Origin: Bartonella quintana
GTDB lineage: Bacteria; Pseudomonadota; Alphaproteobacteria; Rhizobiales; Rhizobiaceae
NCBI RefSeq assembly: GCF_009936175.1
Contig: NZ_AP019773.1
Location: 372,001 to 436,000, forward strand
Length of the DNA: 64,000 nucleotides
Reading direction: 5' to 3'
Shown here piece after piece: positions 1-10,097 of this stretch. The notes under the pieces were generated by a model, which saw nothing but the letters and a program-made list of their open reading frames with translations, made no database searches and had not been told where the DNA came from. Every line of letters starts with the position of its first letter. The first letter of the stretch is position 1. The position numbers and the translations under genes were made by a program.

Positions 1-221
1 GTTCAGAAACTTTATGTAGAGATGTCGAATGTCTTGCTAACAGTCTTGCATGGCCTTTCGCTTTTTCTCTTAGCTCTAAAGGGCAGGATCAGGGCAATTT
101 TTGGGTTAAAAAAGACATTAATGTGGATTGATCATTGTCCTTCATATTATTAGCGGCGATTTTAGAAATTTGCTGAAAAATATTGTTTTGATATAAAATT
201 TTAAAGATATGTAGCCTATGC

Positions 222-365
222 CTATTGAATCTGAGAGGAGATGCCATAACCATCTTCAGCGATTGTGTGTTTTCCATCTGCTCCAACGGAACCAATACCT
301 ACCGTAATCAGAATAAAGCCGAGGAGGGTTATAATAGTAATAATTGTAGCTTTTTTAGCAGACAT
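222..365 (-). CDS. Small single-pass membrane peptide, unknown function (47 aa)
   Basis: A short ORF of 47 codons starts MSAKKATIITIITLLG and ends with TAG. The ATG follows a purine-rich GAAGAG at a usable distance. Residues 7-29 are hydrophobic (I, L, T, G, V) and look like one membrane segment; the tail GKHTIAEDGYGISSQIQ is polar. I do not recognise a family. It could be an intact small membrane protein or the 5' remnant of a longer decayed gene. The ribosome site and the clean hydrophobic segment favour translation, but that is inference. Confidence 0.4.
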   Translation of the reverse strand: MSAKKATIITIITLLGFILITVGIGSVGADGKHTIAEDGYGISSQIQ

Positions 366-594
366 ATTTTCTCTTCAATCATATGATCAGTCACTGAATT
401 AATGGTGAATGATATGTTATTATAAACTTGTAGATATAAAATCACTTAGTGTTTTCTTTGTTCCCACTATTATCTTATAAATCTTAAAAAAACTTTATAG
501 TTCTTTATACATATAGCTCTATAGATGTAATTTTTTCTTTATTGTTGTATATTCTCCTCTTCGGTGATTATAGTAAACTCTAACACAATTTTTT

Positions 595-1329
595 ATGCAC
601 ATAAATTATAAACTTAAAAGATTATTTATTCGACAGCCGCTTGTTTTGAATGAAGAAATAAAGATAGAGGGGCAAAAAGCTTCTTATCTTATACATGTTT
701 TGCGTATGCAAGAAGGAGCTGAAATTTTACTTTTTAATGGACAAGATGGTGAGTGGCTTGCTAAACTTATCACCATTAAGAAGAGATTTGTTGTGGTTAA
801 GCTTATCCATCAAGAAAGATTGCAAACAGCGCCTTCGAATCTCATTTACTGTTTTGCTCCGCTCAAAAACGCGCGTTTGGATTACATGGTGCAAAAAGCT
901 GTAGAAATGGGGGCATCGATTTTGCAGCCTGTTATAACGCATCATACACAGGTTACGCGTATCAATAGGACGCGTATGGAGGCTAATGTTGTGGAAGCTT
1001 CTGAACAGTGTGGCATTTTATCTTTGCCCGAATGCGTACCTGCTGTGTCGTTAGCAGAACTTTTAGCGTGTTGGGATGAGACACAACCTTTGTTCTTTTG
1101 TGATGAAGCCCACAAATTGCATAATCCATTACCTCTTTTAAAAAAGCACGAAATGACAGTGCCGGGTGTTCTCATTGGACCAGAAGGTGGATTTAGTAAA
1201 GAGGAGCGGAGCTTTTTAAAAAAACATTCTTTTGTGATTCCAATACCATTAGGACCACGTATTTTACGTGCTGACACTGCAGCTGTTGCTGCTTTGGCTC
1301 TGCTTAATGCTACCGTAGGAGATTGGTAA
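595..1329 (+). CDS. rsmE: 16S rRNA (uracil(1498)-N(3))-methyltransferase
   Basis: RsmE methylates N3 of U1498 in 16S rRNA of the assembled 30S subunit, using SAM. The 244-residue protein has the family's usual length. An N-terminal PUA-like part (about 8-75, with YLIHVLRM and LLFNGQDGEWLA) is followed by a SPOUT fold carrying GPEGGF at 195-200 and the knot motif LGPRILRADTAA at 219-230, which binds SAM. An alternative start near MLKRL-equivalent residues is not available, so the first ATG is kept. gshA follows in the same direction after 77 bp, a pairing common in Rhizobiales. Nothing suggests decay. Confidence 0.95.
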   Translation: MHINYKLKRLFIRQPLVLNEEIKIEGQKASYLIHVLRMQEGAEILLFNGQDGEWLAKLITIKKRFVVVKLIHQERLQTAPSNLIYCFAPLKNARLDYMVQKAVEMGASILQPVITHHTQVTRINRTRMEANVVEASEQCGILSLPECVPAVSLAELLACWDETQPLFFCDEAHKLHNPLPLLKKHEMTVPGVLIGPEGGFSKEERSFLKKHSFVIPIPLGPRILRADTAAVAALALLNATVGDW

Positions 1330-1406
1330 ATTGATTGAGAAGTCTGTAAAAACATTCTAAACGATTCGTGTTAAACGATGGCACTAATGATAGGAAACAA
1401 TAAGTT

Positions 1407-2780
1407 ATGGCACTTGATATAACTGATGAAAGTGAAGTTTATAACTTAGATTCTTTGGTTAGCTATTTCCAAGGGGGATGTAAAGCAGAAAATGACTGGC
1501 GTATTGGTACTGAACATGAAAAATTTCCGTTCTATATAGACGATTTTCGTCCTGTTCCTTATGAAGGCTCAAGGGGAATCCGTGCACTTCTAGAGGGAAT
1601 GCAAAAAGCTTTAGGATGGAAGCCTATTTTAGATGAAGGAAATATTATTGGACTTGTAGGATCAGTTGATCAAGGTGCTATTTCTTTGGAACCTGGGGGG
1701 CAATTTGAATTATCTGGTGCACCACTAAAAACGATTGGTCATACTTATTGCGAGGTGATGGAGCATTTAGCTCTTCTCAAGAAAATTTCAGGACCATTAG
1801 GCATTGGTTTTCTAGGTATTGGTGCTAGTCCAAAGTGGACATTAGCTGAAACCCCGCGAATGCCTAAATCACGTTATCGGATTATGGCCAATTATATGCC
1901 GAAAGTTGGTTATAGTGGTCTTGATATGATGTATCGTACATCAACTGTTCAGGTTAATCTTGATTTTTCATCTGAAACTGATATGCGGCGAAAAATGCAA
2001 GTATCAATGAAGTTACAGTCTATTGCAACAGCATTATTTGCGAGTTCACCTTTTACTGAGGGGCGCCCAAATGGTTTTTTATCTTGGCGTTCTGAAGTTT
2101 GGTGCGATACTGATAAGCAGAGGACTGGGGTTCTTCCCTTTATATTTTCTGAACATTTTGGTTTTGCGGATTACGTTGAATGGGCACTTGATGTACCGAT
2201 GTATTTCGTTGTGCGTGACGGTCATTATTACGATTGTACACATATAACTTTTCGTCAGTTTATGAATGGGGCATTAAAAGGAAAGATTGCAAATTCAATG
2301 CCAACCATGGGAGATTGGATTAATCATCTATCGACTTTGTTTCCCGAAGTACGCCTAAAACGATTTTTAGAAATGAGAGGAGCCGATTGCGGTTCTTGGA
2401 AGCGTATTTGTGCGTTGTCGGCTTTTTGGGTTGGGCTTCTTTATGATAGTGAAGCGCTTAATGAGGCAGAAACTTTGACAAAAGATTGGTGTTTTGAAGA
2501 GGTTTTGGATTTGCGTAAACGTGTTCCTAAAGAGGGATTAAGAGCTCCGTTTCGTCAAACTGTAATTTTAGAAATAGCTCGTCAAGCTGTTGCTATTTCA
2601 CGCAAGGGGTTAAAAAATCGTCGGCAATATGATTCGGATGGTTTTGATGAGACAAATTTTCTAACTCCTTTGGAAGAGGTGATTGCAATGGGCCAAACAG
2701 ATGCTGATAAATTTTTATCTCTTTATCATTCTGTTTGGGATGGGACTGTGGAACCTGTATTTTTAGAATGCGCCTATTAA
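1407..2780 (+). CDS. gshA: Glutamate-cysteine ligase
   Basis: It catalyses the ATP-dependent joining of glutamate and cysteine, the first and limiting step of glutathione synthesis in the cytosol. The 457-residue protein belongs to the GCS2 / plant-type ligase group found in Alphaproteobacteria. GTEHEKF at 34-40 and SLEPGGQFELSG at 93-104 are the characteristic glutamate/ATP-site motifs of this group. The ORF is uninterrupted. It lies downstream of rsmE and upstream of a TcyP-type cystine carrier, which suggests a local cysteine-to-glutathione theme. gshB is not in the window. Confidence 0.93.
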   Translation: MALDITDESEVYNLDSLVSYFQGGCKAENDWRIGTEHEKFPFYIDDFRPVPYEGSRGIRALLEGMQKALGWKPILDEGNIIGLVGSVDQGAISLEPGGQFELSGAPLKTIGHTYCEVMEHLALLKKISGPLGIGFLGIGASPKWTLAETPRMPKSRYRIMANYMPKVGYSGLDMMYRTSTVQVNLDFSSETDMRRKMQVSMKLQSIATALFASSPFTEGRPNGFLSWRSEVWCDTDKQRTGVLPFIFSEHFGFADYVEWALDVPMYFVVRDGHYYDCTHITFRQFMNGALKGKIANSMPTMGDWINHLSTLFPEVRLKRFLEMRGADCGSWKRICALSAFWVGLLYDSEALNEAETLTKDWCFEEVLDLRKRVPKEGLRAPFRQTVILEIARQAVAISRKGLKNRRQYDSDGFDETNFLTPLEEVIAMGQTDADKFLSLYHSVWDGTVEPVFLECAY

Positions 2781-3413
2781 ATTTTGAAGCAAGAAATATA
2801 TACTTTTCGAAGAAGTGCACGCCCTTGTGCTGTTAATTCACAGATTTGTTTTAGAGAGATATCTTACTTTACTGCCAATCCTATCTCTTGGCACTGTCCA
2901 GGAAGAGTATAACGCAGGATTTATTGGGCAGTGCCACTTTTACGCTTATGAAGTAACAGACCATCATGATATTTATCCAACCTCAATATTGTATCTACTT
3001 TTGCATTAAGATGGTTCATAAGGAATATATTGAGTCCTTTTCAAACAGTTTTTATCTACTTATCTACTGCCCAATCCTTCTTATGCCGTGCGAGTAATAG
3101 GAGAGAATAATAGCATCATTCAAATGATTAAGGCAGATTGGAATTGTTCTTTTAGTGTTGAGCTGCAATGGGTGCTGTTTATGTTTTATCCTATTAAAAA
3201 TTTTTATGAATAATAGGAAAATAATTTTATTTGATTTTTTATCTTCTTTAAACAGTGATTAGTAGATAAAAAATTCTCTTCTAACCTATAAATTAAAAAA
3301 ATAGTGATTTTGTAAAGACCTGTTAAGCGTTATATTTTATCTTCGGATATTATGCATTGATTTTGAACTATGTATGTTATTCAATAGCAAACATAATAAT
3401 GTGGGCATAAACA
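2781..3413. other. Gene-free gap between gshA and the cystine carrier
   Basis: This stretch of about 630 bases has no ORF I would call a gene. A 64-codon ORF at 2815-3009 has no recognisable features. The only structure noted is an inverted repeat near 2889-2946. The stretch just before 3414 is very AT-rich and probably holds the promoter of the downstream carrier. Confidence 0.5.
2889..2946. repeat. Imperfect inverted repeat (11-bp arms)
   Basis: TGGCACTGTCC at 2889-2899 is answered by GGGCAGTGCCA at 2936-2946. These are complementary in 10 of 11 positions and separated by 36 bases. It lies about 110 bases downstream of the gshA stop. There is no U-tract after it, so it is not a standard intrinsic terminator. 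It could be an operator, an RNA hairpin or the footprint of a lost element. Confidence 0.4.
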
Positions 3414-4769
3414 ATGACATTTAATTTTTTCATCAATTTATTTCTATTTGTTATTTTTTTGTTATGGCTTGCCCAAAGTAGGAAGATGAAATGGAGTCTT
3501 TCACTACGTGTTATGCTAGGGCTTATCCTTGGCGTGATTTTTGGAAGTATTTTGCAGGTTATTTATGGAGAAGGTGAAGCTACTCTGTTAAAATCTATTG
3601 AATGGTTTAATATTGTAGGGGACGGCTATATTTTGTTATTGCAAATGATTGTTATGCCACTGGTTTTTATCTCTATCGTTTCAGCAGTTGCTCATTTGCA
3701 TTCTGTTTATGCTGTTGGCAAAATGAGCATAATGATAATTTCAATATTGCTCTTTACAACTGCTCTTTCAGCATTGGTTGGTATTTTTGTAGTTAATGTT
3801 TTTGGATTAACAGCGAATGGTTTGGTATCTGAAGGGCAAAATGTTTCTGCTATTTCTGGGGTTAGTATTTCTCAACTTGAAGATATGAGTGTCCCAAAGA
3901 TGATTTTATCTTTGATTCCTAAAAACCCATTTGCTGAGTTAAGTGAAGTCAAGCGTACATCGATTATCAGTGTTGTTATTTTTGCAGCGTTTTTAGGAGC
4001 TGCGGTTATTCTTTTAAAAAAAGATGATCGAGATAAAGGGGAAAAAGCGCTTTCATTTATTCAAGTGGCACAATCTTGGATTATGTGGTTAGTCCGTATT
4101 GTGATTGCTTTAACGCCTTACGGTATTTTTGCACTGATGACTAAGGTAGGAGCAACCTCACATATTGCAGATATTTTAAATTTATTGGTTTTTGTTGTTG
4201 CTTCCTATGTTGGTATTATCCTTATGTTTGGAATTCATGGTGTGTTGCTTGGCATATCAGGGATTAATCCATTTCGCTTTTTCAGAAAGGTTCTGCCAGT
4301 TTTGACATTTGCTTTTAGTGGTCGTTCAAGTGCTGCAAGTATTCCTTTGAATATTGAAGCACAAACGCAGTGGATTGGTGTACCGCAATCAATTGCGAGT
4401 TTTGCAGCTTCTTTTGGGGCAACGATTGGGCAAAATGGTTGTGCAGGTCTTTATCCAGCAATGCTTGCGACCATGATAGCACCATCTGTAGGAATTAACC
4501 CTTTTGATCCTACTTGGATTGCTACCCTTGTTGGGGTTGTAACATTGAGTTCTATTGGTGTTGCTGGTGTTGGTGGTGGTGCTATTTTCGCTGCATTGGT
4601 TGTGTTACCAATTATGGGGCTTCCTGTTTCTTTGGTTGCTGTGCTCATTTCTATTGAACCTCTCATTGATATGGGGCGTACAACTCTAAACGTAAGTGAT
4701 TCAATGTTGGCTGGGACTGTAACGAGTCAAATTTTACGGACAACAGATAAAAGCATTTTTGAAAAATGA
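3414..4769 (+). CDS. tcyP: L-cystine/Na+ (or H+) symporter, TcyP/YdjN type
   Basis: A 451-residue multi-pass carrier of the dicarboxylate/amino acid:cation symporter (SDF) family. The sequence fits the cystine-specific TcyP branch, not GltP or DctA. The features are [19 protein letters not shown] near 31-49, [21 protein letters not shown], the re-entrant region with [27 protein letters not shown] [16 protein letters not shown], and [11 protein letters not shown] near the C terminus, where the substrate is bound. It imports L-cystine, which is reduced to cysteine inside the cell. It sits just downstream of gshA, whose substrate is cysteine. The ORF is intact and its ATG has only a weak ribosome site. 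Confidence 0.85.
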   Translation: MTFNFFINLFLFVIFLLWLAQSRKMKWSLSLRVMLGLILGVIFGSILQVIYGEGEATLLKSIEWFNIVGDGYILLLQMIVMPLVFISIVSAVAHLHSVYAVGKMSIMIISILLFTTALSALVGIFVVNVFGLTANGLVSEGQNVSAISGVSISQLEDMSVPKMILSLIPKNPFAELSEVKRTSIISVVIFAAFLGAAVILLKKDDRDKGEKALSFIQVAQSWIMWLVRIVIALTPYGIFALMTKVGATSHIADILNLLVFVVASYVGIILMFGIHGVLLGISGINPFRFFRKVLPVLTFAFSGRSSAASIPLNIEAQTQWIGVPQSIASFAASFGATIGQNGCAGLYPAMLATMIAPSVGINPFDPTWIATLVGVVTLSSIGVAGVGGGAIFAALVVLPIMGLPVSLVAVLISIEPLIDMGRTTLNVSDSMLAGTVTSQILRTTDKSIFEK

Positions 4770-4811
4770 TATTCATGTTGAGGGTATATTTTTTCATTTT
4801 TATCTTGGTTG

Positions 4812-4844
4812 TTTTTTCTCAAATATTTACAAGAAATATTTGAG
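4812..4844 (-). terminator. Intrinsic terminator of the minus-strand methyltransferase gene
   Basis: CTCAAATATTT at 4818-4828 and AAATATTTGAG at 4834-4844 form a perfect 11-bp stem with a 5-base loop. On the minus strand the stem is followed by a run of As in the plus-strand sense (T-run 4812-4817), giving a U... tract only if read as complement; the T-run on the plus strand becomes As on the minus transcript, so the classical U-tract is lacking and the hairpin may act in both directions. It lies 28 bp past the minus-strand stop codon at 4873, between two convergent genes. Confidence 0.45.
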
Positions 4845-4872
4845 CTGAGCATGTTTATTATAGAGTTTTTTA

Positions 4873-5682
4873 TTAATTTTTATCAGGAGTCCAACCAGAG
4901 AGCCAGATGAAAGAAAAATGTGCACGAATGCGGCCATCTGGATCACTAAATCGTTCGGCGTAAATTTGGGCAGCGCGGTTAAAAAAGCGCTTAGAGCCAG
5001 GGCGTCGTGACCGGTTAATGAGTGCATTTTGCATCCCCATAGCTTTAAGGTCATGCATAAGGTCAAACATTGTATTGTAGCGTATAGTGATCTCTTCAAC
5101 ATCCGCTACGGATAAAGTAAAACCAATACGCTGTAAAAGAGCTCCTGCATCACGAATATCAGCAAAGGGGTAAATTCTTGGACTAACTCCACCGTAAATT
5201 TCACTTTCAGCTTGCAGCAGACTTTCGCGTAATTCTCTTAATGTACCGGCTCCGGTCATAACAGCAAGGAATAAACCATCTGGTTTAAGAATATTTTTTA
5301 TTTGGCTAAGAACACCAGGAGTATCATTGGTTAATTGTAGTGAAAGGAGCGAAACGATGAGGTCACAATAATTTTGAGGAAAGTCAAGCAATTCTCGATG
5401 GCGTACATGAAATTTTGTATTATAACTCTGATAGAGTATGTCGGTTTCGACGCGTTCTATTGAACGGACTTTTCCTGATTTCATTAAAGCTTGCACTGCA
5501 AGATCTGTATGGCTGTGTAAATCTAGAGCTAATATAAAACGCCGATCAACAGTACTGAGACGTTTATAGAGGTCTTCGGCCATGGAAGACAGTAAAAAAT
5601 CGTATCCCTTTTTTGCTTTTTGGAAAGCACGTTTGCGAAATTGTTCAATGCGGTTATGATCAAAGATTAAAGGATGTGGCAT
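4873..5682 (-). CDS. SAM-dependent methyltransferase-fold protein, BioC/NDUFAF5-like
   Basis: A class I methyltransferase-fold protein of 269 residues, starting at MPHPLIFDHNRIEQFRKRAF. The longer reading frame extends 47 codons upstream, but family members begin at this point. The region around ALDLHSHTDLAV replaces the usual glycine-rich motif I, and LPQ-like DFPQNYCDLIVSLLSLQLTND resembles motif II of the BioC/NDUFAF5 group. In mitochondria NDUFAF5 hydroxylates an arginine in a complex I subunit, and rhizobial relatives sit beside comF as here. The substrate is unknown. It is divergent from comF, with about 180 bp between starts. Confidence 0.7.
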   Translation of the reverse strand: MPHPLIFDHNRIEQFRKRAFQKAKKGYDFLLSSMAEDLYKRLSTVDRRFILALDLHSHTDLAVQALMKSGKVRSIERVETDILYQSYNTKFHVRHRELLDFPQNYCDLIVSLLSLQLTNDTPGVLSQIKNILKPDGLFLAVMTGAGTLRELRESLLQAESEIYGGVSPRIYPFADIRDAGALLQRIGFTLSVADVEEITIRYNTMFDLMHDLKAMGMQNALINRSRRPGSKRFFNRAAQIYAERFSDPDGRIRAHFSFIWLSGWTPDKN

Positions 5683-5865
5683 ATCGTTGAGGACTTTCGA
5701 TGTATGATAGAATATTTTAAAAAGGTCCACTTTTGCGCAAGCTCTGTCAAGTTTATGATGTGAAAGAAAAACAAATTTATAAGAGGTAAGAGTTTTTAAA
5801 GGAATTACATTTAAAAAATACAAAAGAAATTTTGTACAGGGAAGCTATAAAAGCCTAAATTGATA

Positions 5866-6651
5866 ATGTTACGCTTTCGAAAATTGGCTTTAAATGGCGG
5901 GGATATATTGAATAAGTGCATTGAGTGCTTGCTAACAATTCTCTATCCACCGATGTGCCCTGGATGTAAGCAAAGAGTTTCTGCTTATGGTGCCATTTGC
6001 TCTCAGTGTTGGAAAGATCTTCAATTTATCACAAAACCTTATTGCCCTGTTATGGGGATTCCTTTTGGTTGTGATATGGGGGATGGTTTTCTCAGTGGTG
6101 AAGCTCTTCAAAACCTCCCTCCTTTTTCGCGTGTTCGCTCTGCTATTGTTCATAAGGGGGTGGGGCAAGCTTTGGTAACGCGATTAAAGTATGGTGATCA
6201 TATAGAACTGGCATCTTTCATGGCCAATTGGATGGTGTTTGCTGGACGTGAGATTATCGATGATTGTGATGTTATTATTTCCATCCCGTTGCATTTTCGC
6301 CGTTTTTTTTGGCGACGTTATAACCAATCTGCTGAGCTTGCTCGTTATATTGCAGTAAAAAAGAAAAAAAATTTTAAGCCGGGTTGGCTTGTGCGTTGTC
6401 GAAATACACGTCCACAGGTTAATTTATCTGCTAGGGAACGAAAACTTAATGTCCTGAATGCCTTTGAGGTGCCTCGGAAAGTTAAAAAATATCTAAAGGG
6501 ATGTTCTGTTTTGCTGGTTGATGATGTTTTTACAACGGGTGCAACGGTTACGGCTGCTGCTGCGACATTAAAACAGGCAGGTGCGTGGCAGGTTGATGTT
6601 CTAACATTTTCGCGAGCTTTCAAAGAAGTTTCTATGTTTCCCAACTCTTGA
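5866..6651 (+). CDS. comF: ComF family phosphoribosyltransferase-like protein
   Basis: A 261-residue ComF-type protein. A zinc-finger-like N terminus has paired cysteines (CPGC near 31-34, CSQC near 45-48). A type I phosphoribosyltransferase domain with the PRPP loop VLLVDDVFTTGATV lies near the C terminus. In competent bacteria ComF supports uptake of transforming DNA; in Alphaproteobacteria its role is not settled. I start at ATG 5866, preceded by in-frame TTG-ATA. grxC follows in the same direction 49 bp downstream. Confidence 0.85.
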   Translation: MLRFRKLALNGGDILNKCIECLLTILYPPMCPGCKQRVSAYGAICSQCWKDLQFITKPYCPVMGIPFGCDMGDGFLSGEALQNLPPFSRVRSAIVHKGVGQALVTRLKYGDHIELASFMANWMVFAGREIIDDCDVIISIPLHFRRFFWRRYNQSAELARYIAVKKKKNFKPGWLVRCRNTRPQVNLSARERKLNVLNAFEVPRKVKKYLKGCSVLLVDDVFTTGATVTAAAATLKQAGAWQVDVLTFSRAFKEVSMFPNS

Positions 6652-6700
6652 AAGACGGTTAAAATTAACACTATTTAAAAAATCTTTGGAGAATAATATT

Positions 6701-6958
6701 ATGAAAGAGGTAACACTTTATACACGTCCTAACTGTCCTTATTGCGCGAAAGCTCGTGATTTGCTTGATAAAAAAGGCGTGAAATATACAGATATTGATG
6801 CATCAACTGTTTTGCGCGAAGAAATGGTACAGCGCGCAAATGGGCGGAATACATTTCCACAAATTTTTATAGGTGATTATCATGTCGGTGGTTGTGATGA
6901 TCTCTATGCTTTAAATGCTAAGGGAGAGCTTAATTCTTTGCTGCAAAGCGTGGAATAG
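6701..6958 (+). CDS. grxC: Glutaredoxin 3
   Basis: A dithiol glutaredoxin of 85 residues, the usual length. The active site is CPYC at 12-15, with the GSH-binding TFPQIFIGDYHVGG and CDDL motifs after it. It reduces protein disulfides with glutathione. The start is ATG 6701 because GGAG lies about 10 bases upstream; the longer frame adds only five codons without a ribosome site. It runs with comF and is convergent with ubiG, whose stop lies 23 bp away. Confidence 0.93.
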   Translation: MKEVTLYTRPNCPYCAKARDLLDKKGVKYTDIDASTVLREEMVQRANGRNTFPQIFIGDYHVGGCDDLYALNAKGELNSLLQSVE

Positions 6959-6980
6959 CTGTGGGGTATGGTATTCTCTT

Positions 6981-7724
6981 TTAAGGCCGTTTTGCAAGAA
7001 GCAGATAGTTAACGTCCATATCTTTTGAGCGATTCCAGCTATCATTTACTGGATTATACGTAATGCCTATCTCATCGATAACAGTCAAAGCGTTTTTTGA
7101 TAAGAGATTTTTAAGTTCCTGAGGTTTTAGAAACTTTTTATAGTCATGGGTTCCTTTTGGAAGCCAGCGTAAAATGTATTCAGCACCTACAATAGCTAAT
7201 CCCCATGCTTTCCAAGTGCGGTTGAGCGTTGAGACAAACATCACCCCTTGTGATTTGAGCATTTTTGCTGTAGCTGCTATGAAGAGATCGACATCAGCAA
7301 CATGTTCAACAACTTCCATATTGAGGATAATATCAAATTTCTCTCCTTTATCAGCAAGCGCTTCTGCAATAGTGGTACGATAATCAATTGAAAGGTCGCT
7401 TTGGGTTGCATGAAGTTTTGCGACTTCGATATTTGTTTGCGCAGCGTCAACTCCCACAACCATAGCACCAAGACGCGCCATTGGTTCGCATAACAAACCA
7501 CCCCCACAGCCAATATCGAGAATTTTCAAATTTTCGAAGGGCATAAGTGAAACAGGATCACGATTAAATGCTAAACAGATTTTTTCTCTAATATACGCAA
7601 GACGTGTTGGATTGAGTTGATGAAGTGGTCGAAATTTTCCTTTTGGATTCCACCATTCTGCAGCAATACGGGAAAAGCGATCAATTTCATTCTGATCAAT
7701 TGTGGTGCGCGTTTCATTCATCAT
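6981..7724 (-). CDS. ubiG: Ubiquinone biosynthesis O-methyltransferase
   Basis: It performs both O-methylations of ubiquinone synthesis, with SAM as donor, at the inner membrane. The 247-residue protein carries [24 protein letters not shown] near 17-40, a UbiG signature, motif [16 protein letters not shown] near 69-83, and [10 protein letters not shown] in the middle. The start ATG-ATG follows GGAGAG. It diverges from lysC, an arrangement kept across Rhizobiales. Together with the polyprenyl diphosphate synthase and ubiK in this window, it shows that ubiquinone is still made despite the ruined bc1 genes. Confidence 0.95.
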   Translation of the reverse strand: MMNETRTTIDQNEIDRFSRIAAEWWNPKGKFRPLHQLNPTRLAYIREKICLAFNRDPVSLMPFENLKILDIGCGGGLLCEPMARLGAMVVGVDAAQTNIEVAKLHATQSDLSIDYRTTIAEALADKGEKFDIILNMEVVEHVADVDLFIAATAKMLKSQGVMFVSTLNRTWKAWGLAIVGAEYILRWLPKGTHDYKKFLKPQELKNLLSKNALTVIDEIGITYNPVNDSWNRSKDMDVNYLLLAKRP

Positions 7725-7916
7725 GTTGCTCTCCTTCTATTCTTTTAATAAAGTCAAGTGGATTTTATCCAAAGTCAAGGGAAATTAACATCCACATGGT
7801 GGACTTGCGCAAGCGATAGATATTGGGTATGTGAAAAAGAAGTTTTTTGGTACGGAAGTAAGACCTTATTCTCATTGTCGTTTGAGATAAGAAATCTAAA
7901 GGTAAGAGTATTATTA

Positions 7917-9173
7917 ATGGCGCGGATTGTTATGAAATTTGGCGGAACATCTGTCGCAAACGTTGAGCGTATTCATAATGTTGCACGGCATATCAAAAGA
8001 GAGGTAGATGCAGGCAATGAGGTTGCGGTTGTGGTATCCGCAATGGCCGGTAAAACCAATGAGCTTGTTCAGTGGACGCGTGATGCTTCACCAATGCATA
8101 AAGATGCTGACGAATATGATGTGGTTGTTGCTTCTGGTGAACAAATAACGGCGGGTTTGTTAGCTCTGAAATTGCAAGCAATGGGAGTAAATGCTCGTTC
8201 ATGGCTTGGTTGGCAAATTCCTATTCACACTGATAATATACATGGTAGTGCACGTATTACAGATATTAATGGATCTTTTTTAATACAGCGTTTTCAGGAA
8301 GGCCAAGTAGCAGTGATCGCTGGTTTTCAGGGATTAGCGCCAGATAATCGGATTTCTACTTTAGGGCGTGGTGGATCAGATACAAGTGCTGTTGCAATAG
8401 CGGCAGCTGTACAGGCAGATCGCTGTGATATTTATACAGATGTGGACGGTGTTTATACAACTGATCCACGCATAGAACCTAAGGCACGTCTTTTACCAAA
8501 AGTGGCTTTTGAAGAAATGTTGGAAATGGCTTCTCTTGGGGCAAAAGTTTTACAGGTTCGTTCTGTTGAATTGGCTATGGTTCATAAAGTCCGTACTTTC
8601 GTGCGCTCAAGTTTTGAGGATCCCGATGCGTTAGGCATGGATGATCCAATAAATTCTTCTGGAACACTTATTTGCGATGAGGATGAAATCTTGGAACAAC
8701 AAAATGTTACTGGTATTGCTTTTGCTAAGGATGAAGCGCAAATTTCACTTCGCCGACTTGCTGATCGTCCAGGGATCTCTGCAGCAATTTTTGGACCCTT
8801 GGCTGAAGAGCGAATTAATGTTGATATGATTGTGCAAAATATTTCTGAAGATGGCTCAAAAACCGATATGACTTTTACTGTACCATCAGTAGATGTCGAA
8901 AAAGCTGTTACACTTCTTGAGAAAAATCGTAAAGAGATAGGGTTTGACGTTCTCCAATTTGAGAGAAATCTTGCCAAGGTGTCTGTTATTGGTATTGGAA
9001 TGCGTAGCCATGCAGGTGTTGCGGCTACAGCATTTAAGGCTCTATCTGAAAAAGGTATTAATATTCAAGCAATTACGACTTCAGAGATTAAGATTTCTAT
9101 TTTGATTGATCACGCTTACACTGAACTTGCGGTTAGAACATTACATGCTCTCTATGGACTTGATAAGGGATAA
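7917..9173 (+). CDS. lysC: Aspartate kinase
   Basis: It phosphorylates L-aspartate to start the lysine, threonine, methionine and diaminopimelate pathways; in reduced genomes diaminopimelate for peptidoglycan is the main need. The start is ATG 7917 (MARIVMKFGGTSVA), behind AAGGTAAG; the frame upstream is unlikely coding. The protein has 418 residues, with the KFGGTSV substrate loop at 7-13, GRGGSDTSAVA near 145-155, and two C-terminal ACT domains (DRPGISAAIFG and IGIGMRSHAGVAA) for feedback control by lysine or threonine. ptsP and prfA, which often follow in relatives, are not here; decayed DNA follows instead. Confidence 0.94.
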   Translation: MARIVMKFGGTSVANVERIHNVARHIKREVDAGNEVAVVVSAMAGKTNELVQWTRDASPMHKDADEYDVVVASGEQITAGLLALKLQAMGVNARSWLGWQIPIHTDNIHGSARITDINGSFLIQRFQEGQVAVIAGFQGLAPDNRISTLGRGGSDTSAVAIAAAVQADRCDIYTDVDGVYTTDPRIEPKARLLPKVAFEEMLEMASLGAKVLQVRSVELAMVHKVRTFVRSSFEDPDALGMDDPINSSGTLICDEDEILEQQNVTGIAFAKDEAQISLRRLADRPGISAAIFGPLAEERINVDMIVQNISEDGSKTDMTFTVPSVDVEKAVTLLEKNRKEIGFDVLQFERNLAKVSVIGIGMRSHAGVAATAFKALSEKGINIQAITTSEIKISILIDHAYTELAVRTLHALYGLDKG

Positions 9174-10097
9174 GCATTTTTTAGTTCCAAAGAGATTCCA
9201 AATAATATGAAGCATTTCTATATGGAGGGGGAGCGAAAAATTCCTACAATAAGTCTTTAGTGTGAGAGGAAAGGTCCGCTACGCTTGTCCAAATATGCAT
9301 GTTATGCAAAGGTAGCTTCGTAAATACAGAGTCAATATTATAGAGCTCATAGAATTTGGTCTCATCGGATTATTTAGACAATTTAGCAAAATACAATTTT
9401 GATGAAGTATTTTCTATTGATGTGTTGCTTGTCTCAAGTGATTGTTTAGAATTTTATGTGTCCTGTAGGGTTAATTTATCCTTTTCATGAGGTTGAATAA
9501 ATATTTAGAATAAAGGTTTGTGCAGTAATTATGAGTAAAAAAATACTCTCAATTTAGGGAATGCACAAAAACTGTCTTCTTTCTTAGCATATCGACTTTG
9601 GATATGGGCTCATTTATATCAAACGCAATAAAAATAAAAAAGTACTTCATAGTCTCAATCAACCAAACGACAATTCACTTTATTCGGGAAATTTTTTAAA
9701 AAGCGGTTTTATTGATTCGTTACACTGTGGCTGTATCATAATACAAAAATAAATAAGGAAAAACATTCCAAGATATTTTGTCCCTTTATCGATAGACAAG
9801 TAAAAAAAAGCATTTTCTTTTTGAAAATATTCAACTCCAGCGTGAAATTTCATGAAAGAGATTCATCACAATAATGTGTGCTTCGCATAAAATAATATGT
9901 CTTCGTTTGATTTCATCATTCAGATTAGACCGATTAATCTCAATGAATAGCGTGGATAGCATAATCAATAAGCAAGAAATACAAAACAAATTGTCTATTG
10001 TATTTTTCACCAAGGCTTTTAGCTGGCGATCTCGAGTACCTCAACTTTATCATCACTATGATTACGCAAACTGCAATTTCTATAATAAAGTGGATAG
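9174..10097. other. Decayed intergenic region after lysC, with an nhaA 3' fragment
   Basis: About 920 bases between the convergent lysC and nhaA. Two overlapping ORFs on opposite strands (about 9831-10013 and 9874-10122) have no family features. The only interpretable piece is 9598-9659, which repeats the last 20 or so codons of nhaA in the opposite orientation. The 30-40 bases before it also weakly resemble the preceding nhaA codons. This looks like DNA left by rearrangement. Confidence 0.55.
9598..9659 (+). repeat. 62-bp inverted repeat, left arm (copy of the nhaA 3' end)
   Basis: Read on the plus strand this is the sense sequence of the end of nhaA (codons around LGYGLIYIKRNKNKKVLHSLN). 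It matches the complement of 10110-10171 with one mismatch (GCG against ACG in the codon after AAAC). It is a displaced, inverted fragment of nhaA or of a lost second nhaA. Confidence 0.85.

Noticed and set aside
2815..3009. 64-codon plus-strand ORF after gshA
   Set aside because: No domain, signal peptide or ribosome site; composition looks random and it spans the inverted repeat.
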